This document shows positions 17,691-26,532 of a DNA stretch of 64,000 nucleotides, in pieces. The notes beneath the pieces were generated by a model that did not search any database, had not been told where the DNA came from, and was given only the letters and a program-made list of their open reading frames with translations. The translations under genes and the position numbers were made by a program. The stretch spans positions 115,216 to 179,215 of the forward strand of contig NZ_FNPW01000014.1 of the NCBI RefSeq assembly GCF_900107395.1. The letters are read 5' to 3'. Source of the DNA: Pseudomonas sp. NFIX28. GTDB taxonomy: Bacteria; Pseudomonadota; Gammaproteobacteria; Pseudomonadales; Pseudomonadaceae. Position 1 is the first letter of the stretch. Each line of letters begins with the position of its first letter.

Positions 17691-18713
17691 TCAGTCGAAC
17701 ATGCCGAAAGTCATGTAGCTGAACCACGAGCGGTCGCTGTTGTTGCCTTCGGCTTCGTGCTGTTCTTCTTCGACAGCGTCGCCATTGGCGTCTTTAGGCT
17801 TGAGCTCGGCCGGAATCGCATCCTTGGCGTCCTGGTATTGCTTCATCACGTCCTGGTTGGCGCGGGTTTCTCCCGGCGGCAGCGGTGGACGGGACTCGAT
17901 CAGGCCCAGGGTGGCCTTGCTTAACCAGGAGCGGTTGTCCGCCTCGGCAACCCGTGGCACGAACTGGCCGTCGACCAGGGTCGGATGATCAGGGTAGTTG
18001 AGCTTCAGGGTTTCCAGGCTGGTGGCCGCCAGATCGTCGAGGTGCAGACGCTGGTAGGCTTCGGTCATCACCGCCAGGCCGTCGCCGACCGATGGGGTTT
18101 CCTGGAAGTTTTCCACCACGTAGCGGCCACGGTTGGCGGCGGCTACATAGGCCTGACGGGTCAGGTAGTAGTCGGCCACGTGGATTTCGTAGGCGGCCAG
18201 CAGGTTGCGCAGGTAGATCATGCGCTGCTTGGCGTCCGGCGCGTAGCGGCTGTTCGGGAAGCGGCTGGTGAGCTGGGCGAACTCGTTGTAGGAGTCGCGG
18301 GCGGCGCCCGGGTCACGCTTGGTCATGTCCAGCGGCAGGAAGCGCGCCAGCAGGCCGACGTCCTGGTCGAAGGAGGTCAGGCCCTTGAGGTAGTAGGCGT
18401 AATCCACGTTCGGGTGTTGTGGGTGCAGGCGGATGAAACGCTCGGCGGCGGACTTGGCGGCTTCCGGCTCGGCGTTCTTGTAGTTGGCATAGATCAGTTC
18501 GAGCTGTGCCTGATCCGCGTAGCGACCAAACGGATAGCGCGACTCCAGGGCCTTGAGCTTGGCTGTGGCGCTGGTATAGCTGTTGTTGTCCAGGTCGGTC
18601 TGCGCCTGCTGGTACAGCTCGACCTCGCTCAGGTTTTCGTCAACGACTTCCTTCGATGAGCAAGCAGCGGTCAGTGCGAGGATGGCGATCAGCAGCAGGT
18701 GTTTCACTTGCAT
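17691..18713 (-). CDS. bamD: Outer membrane assembly lipoprotein BamD
   Basis: This 340-aa TPR lipoprotein of the BAM complex helps insert beta-barrel proteins into the outer membrane. The signal peptide ends in the lipobox LTAAC^SS (cysteine near residue 19). Tetratricopeptide repeats follow (ELYQQAQTDLDNNSYTSATAKL, then AESYAKNAEPEAAKSAAERF-like segments). The start is ATG 18711-18713; the longer open frame upstream has no signal peptide at its start. It diverges from rluD, as in most pseudomonads. The acidic C-terminal extension is usual for Pseudomonas BamD. Confidence 0.95.
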   Translation of the reverse strand: MQVKHLLLIAILALTAACSSKEVVDENLSEVELYQQAQTDLDNNSYTSATAKLKALESRYPFGRYADQAQLELIYANYKNAEPEAAKSAAERFIRLHPQHPNVDYAYYLKGLTSFDQDVGLLARFLPLDMTKRDPGAARDSYNEFAQLTSRFPNSRYAPDAKQRMIYLRNLLAAYEIHVADYYLTRQAYVAAANRGRYVVENFQETPSVGDGLAVMTEAYQRLHLDDLAATSLETLKLNYPDHPTLVDGQFVPRVAEADNRSWLSKATLGLIESRPPLPPGETRANQDVMKQYQDAKDAIPAELKPKDANGDAVEEEQHEAEGNNSDRSWFSYMTFGMFD

Positions 18714-18864
18714 GGCGGCTTGCGTCCCTATGACGGCCGCTGTCTTGGGCGGGGCCGTCCTGTTATGATGAGCGCCCCGTTGAAAAGCCTCGGGGCAAAA
18801 GACGCCGTATTTAACCACAAGCGCGCAGCCGAAACCAAAGGCTGTGCCGACGCCTAGTCTGAGC

Positions 18865-19827
18865 ATGTCCGATAAAATTGAACTTCGCGCAGAGGTGCCG
18901 TCCGAACTGGGCGGCCAACGCCTCGATCAAGTCGCCGCCCAATTATTCGCTGAGCACTCGCGCTCGCGCCTTTCCGCCTGGATCAAAGACGGCCGCCTGA
19001 CTGTGGATGGAGCGGTGATCCGCCCGCGAGACATTGTCCATGGCGGCGCAGTCCTGGAGCTGACCGCCGAGCAGGAAGCCCAGGGCGAGTGGATCGCCCA
19101 GGACATCGAGCTCGACATCGTCTATGAAGACGACGACATCCTGGTGATCAACAAGCCTGCGGGCCTGGTGGTGCATCCGGCTGCCGGTCACGCCGATGGC
19201 ACTTTGCTCAACGCCTTGCTGCACCATGTGCCGGACATCGTCAATGTCCCGCGCGCCGGCATCGTGCATCGCCTGGACAAGGACACCACCGGTCTGATGG
19301 TGGTGGCCAAGACCATTCAGGCGCAGACCCAACTGGTCGCCCAGTTGCAGAGCCGTAGCGTCAGCCGCATCTACGAGTGCATCGTGATCGGCGTGGTCAC
19401 CGCCGGTGGCAAGATCAACGCGCCGATCGGTCGTCACGGCCAGCAGCGCCAGCGCATGGCGGTGATGGAAGGCGGCAAGCCGGCCGTCAGTCACTACCGC
19501 GTGCTGGAGCGTTTCCGTTCCCACACCCACGTCCGGGTGAAGCTGGAAACCGGGCGGACCCACCAGATCCGTGTGCACATGGCCCATATCAACTATCCGT
19601 TGGTCGGCGATCCCGCCTACGGTGGCCGTTTCCGTATTCCGCCTGCCGCGAACCCGACCATGGTCGAATCCCTCAAGCACTTCCCGCGCCAGGCCCTGCA
19701 CGCGCGCTTCCTTGAGCTGGACCACCCGACCACCGGCAAGCGCATGAGCTGGGAGTCGCCGCTGCCGGAAGATTTCGTCTGGCTGCTGACCCTGCTCAAG
19801 CAGGATCGCGAGGCTTTCGTCGGATGA
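18865..19827 (+). CDS. rluD: 23S rRNA pseudouridine synthase RluD
   Basis: This 320-aa enzyme makes pseudouridines in helix 69 of 23S rRNA (positions 1911/1915/1917 in E. coli). An S4 RNA-binding domain (RLDQVAAQLFAEHSRSRLSAWIKDGRL) is followed by the RluA-type catalytic domain. The catalytic Asp lies in HRLDKDTTGLMVVAKT near residue 140. The start is ATG 18865. The stop overlaps the pgeF ATG in an ATGA, a widespread gene pair. Confidence 0.95.
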   Translation: MSDKIELRAEVPSELGGQRLDQVAAQLFAEHSRSRLSAWIKDGRLTVDGAVIRPRDIVHGGAVLELTAEQEAQGEWIAQDIELDIVYEDDDILVINKPAGLVVHPAAGHADGTLLNALLHHVPDIVNVPRAGIVHRLDKDTTGLMVVAKTIQAQTQLVAQLQSRSVSRIYECIVIGVVTAGGKINAPIGRHGQQRQRMAVMEGGKPAVSHYRVLERFRSHTHVRVKLETGRTHQIRVHMAHINYPLVGDPAYGGRFRIPPAANPTMVESLKHFPRQALHARFLELDHPTTGKRMSWESPLPEDFVWLLTLLKQDREAFVG

Positions 19828-20549
19828 GTGACTGGCTGATTCCTGACTGGCCTGCGCCGGCGGGGGTCAAAGCCTGCGTCACCACCCGTGCGGGCGGCGT
19901 CAGCCTGGCGCCGTTCGACAGCCTCAACCTGGGCGATCATGTCGATGACAACCCAGAGGCGGTGGCTGAAAATCGCCGTCGCCTGACCGAACGTTTCTCT
20001 ATAAAGCCAGCCTGGCTGAAGCAGGTTCACGGTATTGATGTGGTCGAGGCGGATCCGTCCGTCGTCGCCACCGCCGACGCCAGCTGGACCGCCACGCCCG
20101 GCATCGCTTGTAGTGCCATGACCGCCGACTGCCTGCCCGCGCTGTTCTGCGACCGTGCCGGTACTCGGGTAGCGGCTGCCCATGCCGGTTGGCGCGGGCT
20201 GGCGGCCGGGGTATTGGAAGCGACGCTCGAAAGCCTGAAAACCGCGCCTGAAGAAGTATTGGTCTGGCTCGGGCCGGCCATTGGCCCGCAAGCCTTCGAG
20301 GTCGGGCCGGAAGTGCGCGAAGCCTTCGTCCGGCAGCTGCCACAGACCGAACAGGCCTTTGTGCCGAGCCACAATCCCGGCAAGTTCATGGCTGACATCT
20401 ACAAACTGGCCCGCCTGCGCTTGGCGGCATGTGGTGTCACGGCCGTGTATGGCGGCGACTTCTGCACCGTCAGCGACCCGCGTTTCTATTCCTACCGCCG
20501 CAGTCCGCGGACTGGGCGCTTCGCTTCCCTGATCTGGCTGGAACGCTAG
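19824..20549 (+). CDS. pgeF: Purine nucleoside phosphorylase-like YfiH/PgeF
   Basis: This 241-aa protein belongs to the multicopper polyphenol oxidase (laccase-domain) family, now tied to peptidoglycan editing and purine nucleoside phosphorolysis. Signature segments are KQVHGIDVVEAD, TADCLPALFC and HAGWRGLAAGVLEATL, with His and Cys residues forming the metal site. It is translationally coupled to rluD and precedes clpB. Older annotations call it a laccase; the true substrate here is not shown by the sequence. Confidence 0.9.
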   Translation: MSDWLIPDWPAPAGVKACVTTRAGGVSLAPFDSLNLGDHVDDNPEAVAENRRRLTERFSIKPAWLKQVHGIDVVEADPSVVATADASWTATPGIACSAMTADCLPALFCDRAGTRVAAAHAGWRGLAAGVLEATLESLKTAPEEVLVWLGPAIGPQAFEVGPEVREAFVRQLPQTEQAFVPSHNPGKFMADIYKLARLRLAACGVTAVYGGDFCTVSDPRFYSYRRSPRTGRFASLIWLER

Positions 20550-20579
20550 AATCTTCTGACCTGTGTCAAGCCCGCAAGG

Positions 20580-20607
20580 CTTGAATCTTCCAGAATCGAC
20601 CGCATCT
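20580..20607 (+). promoter_or_regulatory. Heat-shock (sigma32) promoter of clpB
   Basis: CTTGAA at 20,580-20,585 and CCGCATCT at 20,600-20,607 are separated by 14 bases. This matches the sigma32 consensus CTTGAA / CCCCATNT with one mismatch. It lies 73 bases upstream of clpB, a classic heat-shock gene. Confidence 0.75.
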
Positions 20608-20679
20608 ACAGGGTTATCTGGCAGGTTTCTCTATTTAGGTGTGTCCATCGCTCCGACCTGCTCAAAAGGAAGGTGACTA

Positions 20680-23244
20680 ATGCGTATAGACCGATTAACC
20701 AGCAAGCTGCAGCTGGCATTATCCGATTCTCAATCCCTGGCGGTTGGCCTCGATCATCCCGCCATCGAACCGGCGCACTTGATGCAGGCGCTGCTCGAAC
20801 AGCAGGGCGGCTCGATCAAGCCACTGCTGATGCAAGTGGGCTTCGACGTGAACAGCCTGCGCAAGGAATTGAGCAAAGAACTCGACCACTTGCCGAAAAT
20901 CCAGAACCCTACCGGCGACGTGAATATGTCGCAGGATCTGGCGCGCCTGCTGAACCAGGCCGATCGCCTGGCGCAACAGAAAGGCGACCAGTTCATTTCC
21001 AGCGAGCTGGTGCTGCTCGCGGCCATGGACGAAAACAGCAAGCTCGGCAAATTGTTGCTGGGGCAGGGCGTCAGCAAGAAGGCCCTGGAAAACGCCATCA
21101 ACAACCTGCGCGGCGGCGAGGCAGTGAACGACGCCAACGTCGAGGAGTCGCGCCAGGCCCTGGACAAATACACCATCGACCTGACCAAGCGCGCCGAAGA
21201 CGGCAAGCTTGACCCGGTGATCGGCCGTGACGACGAAATTCGCCGGACCATCCAGGTGCTGCAACGCCGTACCAAGAACAACCCGGTACTGATCGGCGAG
21301 CCTGGCGTGGGTAAAACCGCGATTGCCGAAGGCCTGGCCCAGCGCATCATCAATGACGAAGTGCCGGACGGCCTGAAAGGCAAGCGCCTGCTTTCGCTGG
21401 ACATGGGCGCATTGATTGCCGGCGCCAAGTATCGCGGCGAGTTCGAAGAACGCCTGAAATCCCTGCTCAACGAACTGTCGAAGCAGGAAGGGCAGATCAT
21501 TCTGTTCATCGACGAACTGCATACCATGGTTGGCGCCGGTAAAGGCGAAGGCTCGATGGATGCGGGCAACATGCTCAAGCCGGCCCTGGCGCGGGGCGAG
21601 TTGCACTGCGTCGGCGCCACCACGCTCAACGAATACCGCCAATATATAGAGAAGGACGCGGCCCTCGAGCGGCGCTTCCAGAAAGTCCTGGTGGATGAGC
21701 CGACCGAAGAAGACACCATCGCCATCCTGCGTGGCCTGAAAGAACGTTATGAGGTGCACCACAAGGTGGCGATCACCGACGGCGCGATCATTGCCGCGGC
21801 CAAGCTCAGCCATCGCTACATCACCGATCGGCAGTTGCCGGACAAGGCGATCGACCTGATCGACGAAGCCGCCAGCCGTATCCGCATGGAGATCGACTCC
21901 AAGCCGGAAGTGCTGGACCGCCTGGAACGGCGCCTGATTCAACTGAAGGTCGAATCCCAGGCCCTGAAAAAGGAAGACGACGAAGCGGCGATCAAGCGCC
22001 TGGAGAAACTCCAGGAGGAAATCACCCGCCTGGAGCGCGAATACGCCGATCTGGAAGAAGTCTGGACCTCGGAAAAAGCCGAGGTGCAGGGTTCGGCGCA
22101 GATTCAGCAGAAGATCGAGCAGTCGCGTCAGGAACTGGAAGCCGCGCGCCGCAAGGGCGACCTCAACCGCATGGCCGAGTTGCAGTATGGGGTGATCCCG
22201 GACCTGGAGCGCAGCCTGCAGATGGTCGACCAGCACGGCAAAAGCGAAAACCAGTTGCTGCGCAGCAAGGTGACCGAAGAGGAAATCGCCGAGGTCGTCT
22301 CCAAGTGGACCGGTATTCCAGTGTCGAAGATGCTCGAAGGCGAGCGCGACAAGCTGCTGAAGATGGAAAGCCTGCTGCACCAGCGCGTCATTGGCCAGAA
22401 CGAAGCGGTGGTCGCGGTGGCCAACGCCGTGCGGCGTTCCCGCGCCGGGTTGTCCGATCCGAACCGGCCGAGTGGCTCGTTCATGTTCCTCGGCCCGACA
22501 GGTGTGGGTAAGACCGAGTTGTGCAAGGCGCTGGCCGAGTTCCTTTTCGATACCGAAGAGGCGATGGTGCGGATCGATATGTCCGAGTTCATGGAGAAAC
22601 ATTCCGTGGCTCGGCTGATCGGTGCGCCTCCAGGCTACGTCGGCTACGAGGAAGGCGGCTACTTGACCGAGGCGGTGCGGCGCAAGCCTTACTCGGTGAT
22701 CCTGCTGGACGAGGTCGAGAAGGCCCATCCGGATGTGTTCAACATCCTGCTGCAAGTGCTTGAAGACGGCCGCCTGACGGACAGCCACGGACGCACCGTG
22801 GATTTCCGTAATACGGTGATCGTCATGACCTCCAACCTGGGGTCGGTGCAGATCCAGGAGCTGGTGGGGGATCGCGAAGCACAGCGCGCGGCGGTGATGG
22901 ATGCGGTGTCGACCCATTTCCGTCCGGAGTTCATCAACCGGATCGACGAAGTGGTGATCTTCGAGCCATTGGCCCGGGATCAGATCGCCGGCATCACCGA
23001 AATCCAGCTGGGTCGCCTGCGCGGCCGTCTGGCCGAACGCGAGCTCAAGCTGGAGCTGAGCGACGAGGCCTTGGACAAGCTGATTGCCGTGGGTTACGAC
23101 CCGGTCTATGGCGCGCGTCCGCTCAAGCGGGCGATCCAGCGCTGGATCGAGAACCCATTGGCGCAGTTGATTCTGTCTGGCAGCTTCCTGCCGGGAGTCA
23201 CGGTGACGGCCAAGCTGGAGAACGACGAAATCGTCTTCGCCTGA
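20680..23244 (+). CDS. clpB: Disaggregase chaperone ClpB
   Basis: This 854-aa Hsp100 ATPase works with DnaK to resolve protein aggregates. In order it has the Clp N domain (residues 1-145), NBD1 with Walker A GEPGVGKT and Walker B ILFIDELHT, the coiled-coil middle domain (about 405-525), and NBD2 with GPTGVGKTE and VILLDEVEKAHPD. The C-terminal D2-small domain includes GYDPVYGARPLKRAIQ. Full family length. A sigma32-type promoter precedes it and a strong terminator follows, so it is probably monocistronic. Confidence 0.98.
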   Translation: MRIDRLTSKLQLALSDSQSLAVGLDHPAIEPAHLMQALLEQQGGSIKPLLMQVGFDVNSLRKELSKELDHLPKIQNPTGDVNMSQDLARLLNQADRLAQQKGDQFISSELVLLAAMDENSKLGKLLLGQGVSKKALENAINNLRGGEAVNDANVEESRQALDKYTIDLTKRAEDGKLDPVIGRDDEIRRTIQVLQRRTKNNPVLIGEPGVGKTAIAEGLAQRIINDEVPDGLKGKRLLSLDMGALIAGAKYRGEFEERLKSLLNELSKQEGQIILFIDELHTMVGAGKGEGSMDAGNMLKPALARGELHCVGATTLNEYRQYIEKDAALERRFQKVLVDEPTEEDTIAILRGLKERYEVHHKVAITDGAIIAAAKLSHRYITDRQLPDKAIDLIDEAASRIRMEIDSKPEVLDRLERRLIQLKVESQALKKEDDEAAIKRLEKLQEEITRLEREYADLEEVWTSEKAEVQGSAQIQQKIEQSRQELEAARRKGDLNRMAELQYGVIPDLERSLQMVDQHGKSENQLLRSKVTEEEIAEVVSKWTGIPVSKMLEGERDKLLKMESLLHQRVIGQNEAVVAVANAVRRSRAGLSDPNRPSGSFMFLGPTGVGKTELCKALAEFLFDTEEAMVRIDMSEFMEKHSVARLIGAPPGYVGYEEGGYLTEAVRRKPYSVILLDEVEKAHPDVFNILLQVLEDGRLTDSHGRTVDFRNTVIVMTSNLGSVQIQELVGDREAQRAAVMDAVSTHFRPEFINRIDEVVIFEPLARDQIAGITEIQLGRLRGRLAERELKLELSDEALDKLIAVGYDPVYGARPLKRAIQRWIENPLAQLILSGSFLPGVTVTAKLENDEIVFA

Positions 23245-23269
23245 GCCGCGAAGGGCGTCGTTGTGAAGA

Positions 23270-23297
23270 AGGCCTCGCATTGCGAGGCCTTTTTTTG
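23270..23297 (+). terminator. clpB terminator
   Basis: The hairpin AGGCCTCGCA-TTGCGAGGCCT is followed by a T7 run, 26 bases after the clpB stop. Confidence 0.92.
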
Positions 23298-23428
23298 CAT
23301 AGGGCGTTGAACTGTAAGGCAAAGGCTTGTAAAGTGCGCCCCGCAGTACGTCACCCCAAGGGTTTTTCCTCCCTGAGGAAAAAACTGAAATAAGTTGCAA
23401 ATCATTGTCTTGAAAGCAATTTAGGGGG

Positions 23429-23456
23429 TTGACAGAGGTTTTTAAGATTGTAGAAT
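23429..23456 (+). promoter_or_regulatory. Promoter of the tRNA cluster
   Basis: TTGACA at 23,429-23,434 and TAGAAT at 23,451-23,456 have 16-base spacing. They are followed by a GC-rich AGCGCGCC discriminator, as expected for a stringently controlled stable-RNA promoter. It lies about 100 bases before tRNA-Asn. Confidence 0.85.
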
Positions 23457-23558
23457 AGCGCGCCTCAGAGACATGAACGCAGCGATGCGAACAAGGTCAA
23501 AGAGGAGGCTTCTAGAAATAAAAGCCTGCTGTAAAGGTTGTAAATTGAAATGTTCAGT

Positions 23559-23634
23559 TCCGTGATAGCTCAGTCGGTAGAGCAAATGACTGTTAATCAT
23601 TGGGTCCCAGGTTCGAGTCCTGGTCACGGAGCCA
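23559..23634 (+). tRNA. tRNA-Asn (GTT)
   Basis: This is a 76-base cloverleaf with acceptor arms TCCGTGA and TCACGGA, discriminator G and encoded CCA. The anticodon loop CTGTTAA gives anticodon GTT. The T-loop GTTCGAGTC is present. First gene of the cluster. Confidence 0.97.
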
Positions 23635-23643
23635 ATTTCAAAT

Positions 23644-23720
23644 CGGGGTATAGCGCAGTCCGGTAGCGCGCCTGCTTTGGGAGCAGGATGTCAGGAGTTC
23701 GAATCCCCTTACCCCGACCA
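23644..23720 (+). tRNA. tRNA-Pro (TGG), copy 1
   Basis: This is a 77-base cloverleaf with acceptor arms CGGGGTA and TACCCCG, encoded CCA, and anticodon loop TTTGGGA giving TGG. It is identical over its full length to the copy at 23,895-23,971. Confidence 0.97.
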
Positions 23721-23725
23721 TATTT

Positions 23726-23801
23726 GGGTCGTTAGCTCAGTTGGTAGAGCAGTTGGCTTTTAACCAATTGGTCGTAGGTTCGAATCCCACACGACCCACC
23801 A
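23726..23801 (+). tRNA. tRNA-Lys (TTT)
   Basis: This is a 76-base cloverleaf with acceptor arms GGGTCGT and ACGACCC, encoded CCA, and anticodon loop CTTTTAA giving TTT. It sits 5 bases after tRNA-Pro copy 1. Confidence 0.97.
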
Positions 23802-23863
23802 TTTTTGAAACCAGTTCGCTGGAATCGAATCTTAAGATCAGACGCCAAAAGCTCTGTTCGCAG

Positions 23864-23892
23864 AAGGCGCCTTTAAAAGGTGCCTTTTTTTT
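23864..23892 (+). terminator. Terminator between tRNA-Lys and second tRNA-Pro
   Basis: The stem AAGGCGCC / GGTGCCTT (with one G-T pair) has loop TTTAAA and is followed by a T8 run. It ends only 2 bases before the second tRNA-Pro. Transcription of that copy must therefore read through or start separately. Confidence 0.85.
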
Positions 23893-23894
23893 AC

Positions 23895-23971
23895 CGGGGT
23901 ATAGCGCAGTCCGGTAGCGCGCCTGCTTTGGGAGCAGGATGTCAGGAGTTCGAATCCCCTTACCCCGACCA
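23895..23971 (+). tRNA. tRNA-Pro (TGG), copy 2
   Basis: This second copy is base-for-base identical to 23,644-23,720 and lies directly behind a terminator. No convincing promoter of its own is visible in 23,802-23,894. It looks like a local tandem duplication. Confidence 0.97.
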
Positions 23972-23975
23972 TACT

Positions 23976-24012
23976 GAAAATCCTCGTATCGAAAGATACG
24001 GGGATTTTTTTT
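23976..24012 (+). terminator. Terminator of the tRNA cluster
   Basis: The hairpin ATCCTCGTATC-GAAA-GATACGGGGAT is followed by a T8 run, directly after the second tRNA-Pro. Confidence 0.88.
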
Positions 24013-24046
24013 GCCTGAAATTTGCCGTCTTCCCGTGTCGTGACAC

Positions 24047-24075
24047 AAAAAAATGCCCCGATCGCTCGGGGCATT
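24047..24075 (-). terminator. ndh terminator
   Basis: The perfect stem ATGCCCCGA-TCGC-TCGGGGCAT has an A7 tract on the plus strand, which is a T tract for minus-strand transcription. It lies 20 bases past the ndh stop. Confidence 0.9.
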
Positions 24076-24094
24076 CCTGTCTTGGCTGGCTGAC

Positions 24095-25393
24095 TCAGTG
24101 CAGCTTGAGGCGTGGCTCGGTGCCGCGGCCGATCCGGCTGCCAAGCATCAGCATGGCGGTGCGGAACGGGCCATAGAGCGCCATCTGGTGCATGCGGTAC
24201 AGCGATACATAGAACATCCGCGCCAGCCAGCCTTCGAGCATCACGCTGCCGGTCAGGTTGCCCATCAGGTTACCCACGGCGGAAAACCGCGACAGCGAAA
24301 TCAGCGAGCCGTAATCGGTGTATTTGTATTCCGCCAGGGCCTTGCCTTCGATACGCAATTTCAGCGACTTGGCCAGCAGCGACGCCTGCTGGTGAGCGGC
24401 CTGGGCCCGCGGCGGAACATTGCGATCGGTGCCCGGTTGCGGGCAGGCGGCGCAGTCGCCAAAGGCGAAGATGTTCTCGTCGCGAGTGGTTTGCAGGGTT
24501 GGCAGGACCTGCAGCTGATTGATGCGGTTGGTTTCCAGGCCGTCGATGTCCTTGAGGAAACCCGGAGCGCGAATGCCGGCGGCCCAGACTTTCAGGCTGG
24601 CAGGAATCACCTGGCCATCGGCGGTAATCAGGCTGTCGGCGGTCACTTCGCTGACCGCGGCGTTGGTCATGACCGTCACCCCGAGTTTTTCCAGGGTCTT
24701 GTGCACCGGGCCGCCGATCCGCTCCGGCAGGGCTGGCAGTACCCGCGGGCCGGCCTCGATCAAGGTGATGTGCATGTTTTCCGGCTTGATCCGGTCCAGG
24801 CCGTAGGCCGCCAGCTCATGGGCGGCGTTGTGCAGCTCGGCGGCCAGTTCGACGCCCGTGGCACCGGCACCGACGATGGCCACGCTGATTTGCTCGACCG
24901 CATCGGTCTGCCCGGCGTGGGCACGCAAATAGTGGTTGAGCAGTTGCTGGTGGAAACGTTCGGCCTGTTTGCGCGTGTCGAGGAACAGGCAATGCTGGGC
25001 GGCGCCCTGGGTGCCGAAGTCGTTGGTGGTGCTGCCGACCGCAATGACCAGGGTGTCGTAGCCCAGCTCACGAGCCGGCAGCAGTTCCACGCCGTTTTCG
25101 TCGTAGGTGGCGGCCAGCTGGATCTTTTTCTGCTGGCGATCGAGCCCGCTCATGCGGCCCAGCTGGAACTCGAAGTGGTTCCATTTGGCTTGGGCGACAT
25201 AGTTGAGTTCGTCTTCGGAAGAGTTCAGCGAACCGGCGGCCACTTCGTGCAGCAAGGGTTTCCAGATGTGGGTCAGGTTGGCGTCGACCAGCATCACACT
25301 GGCGGTGCCGCGCTTGCCCAGAGTCTTACCCAGACGGGTAGCCAACTCCAGACCGCCGGCGCCGCCGCCAACGATGACAATACGATGAGTCAT
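24095..25393 (-). CDS. ndh: Type II NADH dehydrogenase
   Basis: This 432-aa FAD-dependent NAD(P)H:quinone oxidoreductase feeds electrons into the respiratory chain without pumping protons. It has two Rossmann motifs: VIVGGGAGGLELATRLG near the N terminus for FAD and VAIVGAGATGVELAAEL near residue 170 for NADH. A C-terminal amphipathic region serves membrane association. The start is ATG 25391-25393 (MTHRIVIV). It follows DUF1780 and DUF3094 genes in the same direction, an arrangement recalled from P. aeruginosa PA4535-PA4538. Confidence 0.93.
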   Translation of the reverse strand: MTHRIVIVGGGAGGLELATRLGKTLGKRGTASVMLVDANLTHIWKPLLHEVAAGSLNSSEDELNYVAQAKWNHFEFQLGRMSGLDRQQKKIQLAATYDENGVELLPARELGYDTLVIAVGSTTNDFGTQGAAQHCLFLDTRKQAERFHQQLLNHYLRAHAGQTDAVEQISVAIVGAGATGVELAAELHNAAHELAAYGLDRIKPENMHITLIEAGPRVLPALPERIGGPVHKTLEKLGVTVMTNAAVSEVTADSLITADGQVIPASLKVWAAGIRAPGFLKDIDGLETNRINQLQVLPTLQTTRDENIFAFGDCAACPQPGTDRNVPPRAQAAHQQASLLAKSLKLRIEGKALAEYKYTDYGSLISLSRFSAVGNLMGNLTGSVMLEGWLARMFYVSLYRMHQMALYGPFRTAMLMLGSRIGRGTEPRLKLH

Positions 25394-25453
25394 GGGGATA
25401 TCTCGCAAGGCTAAAAGAAATCGGTGCAGTTACCCGAGCGAGCGCGATGCAGC

Positions 25454-25627
25454 TCATAGCGTCAGGTAACTGATTAATCGGCTCAACAGGCCCAGGCCAA
25501 TGGTGATGGCCACGACTATCACGAGGAGCATCCAGGGCCGGAAGGGGCGGCGCTCGACTCGGTGCTGGGCCAGTTGCAGGTATTCTTCGACATGGCGTTG
25601 GTCTTCGGGGTTCAGGCGGCTGGTCAT
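25454..25627 (-). CDS. DUF3094 family small membrane protein
   Basis: This 57-aa open frame has a charged N terminus (MTSRLNPEDQRHVEEYLQLA). One membrane helix follows (MLLVIVVAITIGLGLLSRLI). It matches the small Pseudomonas family DUF3094, which is encoded beside ndh. Function is unknown; proximity suggests a respiratory-membrane role, but that is inference. The start is ATG 25625-25627 and the stop TGA 25454. Confidence 0.8.
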   Translation of the reverse strand: MTSRLNPEDQRHVEEYLQLAQHRVERRPFRPWMLLVIVVAITIGLGLLSRLISYLTL

Positions 25628-25836
25628 AAAAAGCCTCGTCAGCTAGACGTTGCGAAAAGTATGAAGGTTACAGCGCAGTGCCATCTTGTCGGGCTATGCG
25701 GCAATGAACGGAGCATAGCTGCTCGCGGATGCCGGCCTTGTCATCCCGTGAATGATTGCGCTTTGTAACACTCACGCGGTGTTTGCGCCATGCCACGAAC
25801 GGCTTGAAGGCTTGGGGGAAAACGGCGGCCGGCGGC

Positions 25837-26466
25837 CTACAGGCTGATACCGACGTCGAAAACGATGCTGCGCCCCAGGTTGCCGCGCAGGAAGTCCGGC
25901 GCATCGGGATGGGCGAACAGCACGCGGGCGAAAGTCGGCCCGACCAGCGACAACGAACGCCAGCCCTGGCGCAGGTATTCGGTCGGCGGCGGGAAGTGGC
26001 TGTTGAGGTCGAGCACTTCGCGCTTGAGGCTGGCGAAGGCAATGATGTCCAGCTCCCCCAAATCCATGCCGCGTTCCTTGTAGTTGTGGGCTTTCTTGCG
26101 CAAGGTCGGGGCGAGCCTGAGCAGCAGTTCATTGGCCGGAATGCGCTTGGGCTTGGCCTCGCGCCGCACCAGCTGGCTGAGGGAGAAAGCGCTGCGGCGC
26201 CGCTGCAACTCGTCGCGCCATTCGTCATTGAGGCGGCGGCCTTCATCCAGCACGAAGAACACCTCGAAACAGGCCTCGCGAAACAGCACGTCCGGCGGTT
26301 CCTGCCCCGCGGGGGTGAACTCGTCGGCTCGGTAAGGGATATTCAAGCCTTGCAGCAGGCGTTGGCAGACCCAACGCTCACGCTCCCATTTGCGCGCATT
26401 GGACAGGAAGGCGTTGGCTTGTTCGGCCTGAATGGTGAGCAGGCGCAAGTAATCTGAGTCATCCAT
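25837..26466 (-). CDS. DUF1780 domain-containing protein
   Basis: This 209-aa soluble protein matches the Pseudomonas-wide DUF1780 family. Recognisable segments are the N terminus MDDSDYLRLLTIQAEQANAFLSN, the charged NARKWERERWVC, and DVLFREACFEVFFVLDEGRR. Structural genomics has suggested a nuclease-like fold for the family, but no function is known to me. It heads the DUF1780-DUF3094-ndh set behind a promoter at 26,537-26,566. The 25,628-25,836 gap downstream holds nothing I recognise. Confidence 0.8.
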   Translation of the reverse strand: MDDSDYLRLLTIQAEQANAFLSNARKWERERWVCQRLLQGLNIPYRADEFTPAGQEPPDVLFREACFEVFFVLDEGRRLNDEWRDELQRRRSAFSLSQLVRREAKPKRIPANELLLRLAPTLRKKAHNYKERGMDLGELDIIAFASLKREVLDLNSHFPPPTEYLRQGWRSLSLVGPTFARVLFAHPDAPDFLRGNLGRSIVFDVGISL

Positions 26467-26532
26467 AGTCCAAGCTTAGCGTCCAAACGCTGATCCAAGA
26501 AATACACTCTGCCGAGTCGGCGGGGGCTGACG

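Noticed and set aside
20719..23400. Open frame of 893 codons antisense to clpB
   Set aside because: It mirrors the clpB codon pattern, has no known motif and covers a strongly conserved gene.
23429..24013. Mobile element or genomic island at the tRNA cluster
   Set aside because: No integrase, att-like duplication other than the complete second tRNA-Pro, or cargo genes; ndh follows directly.
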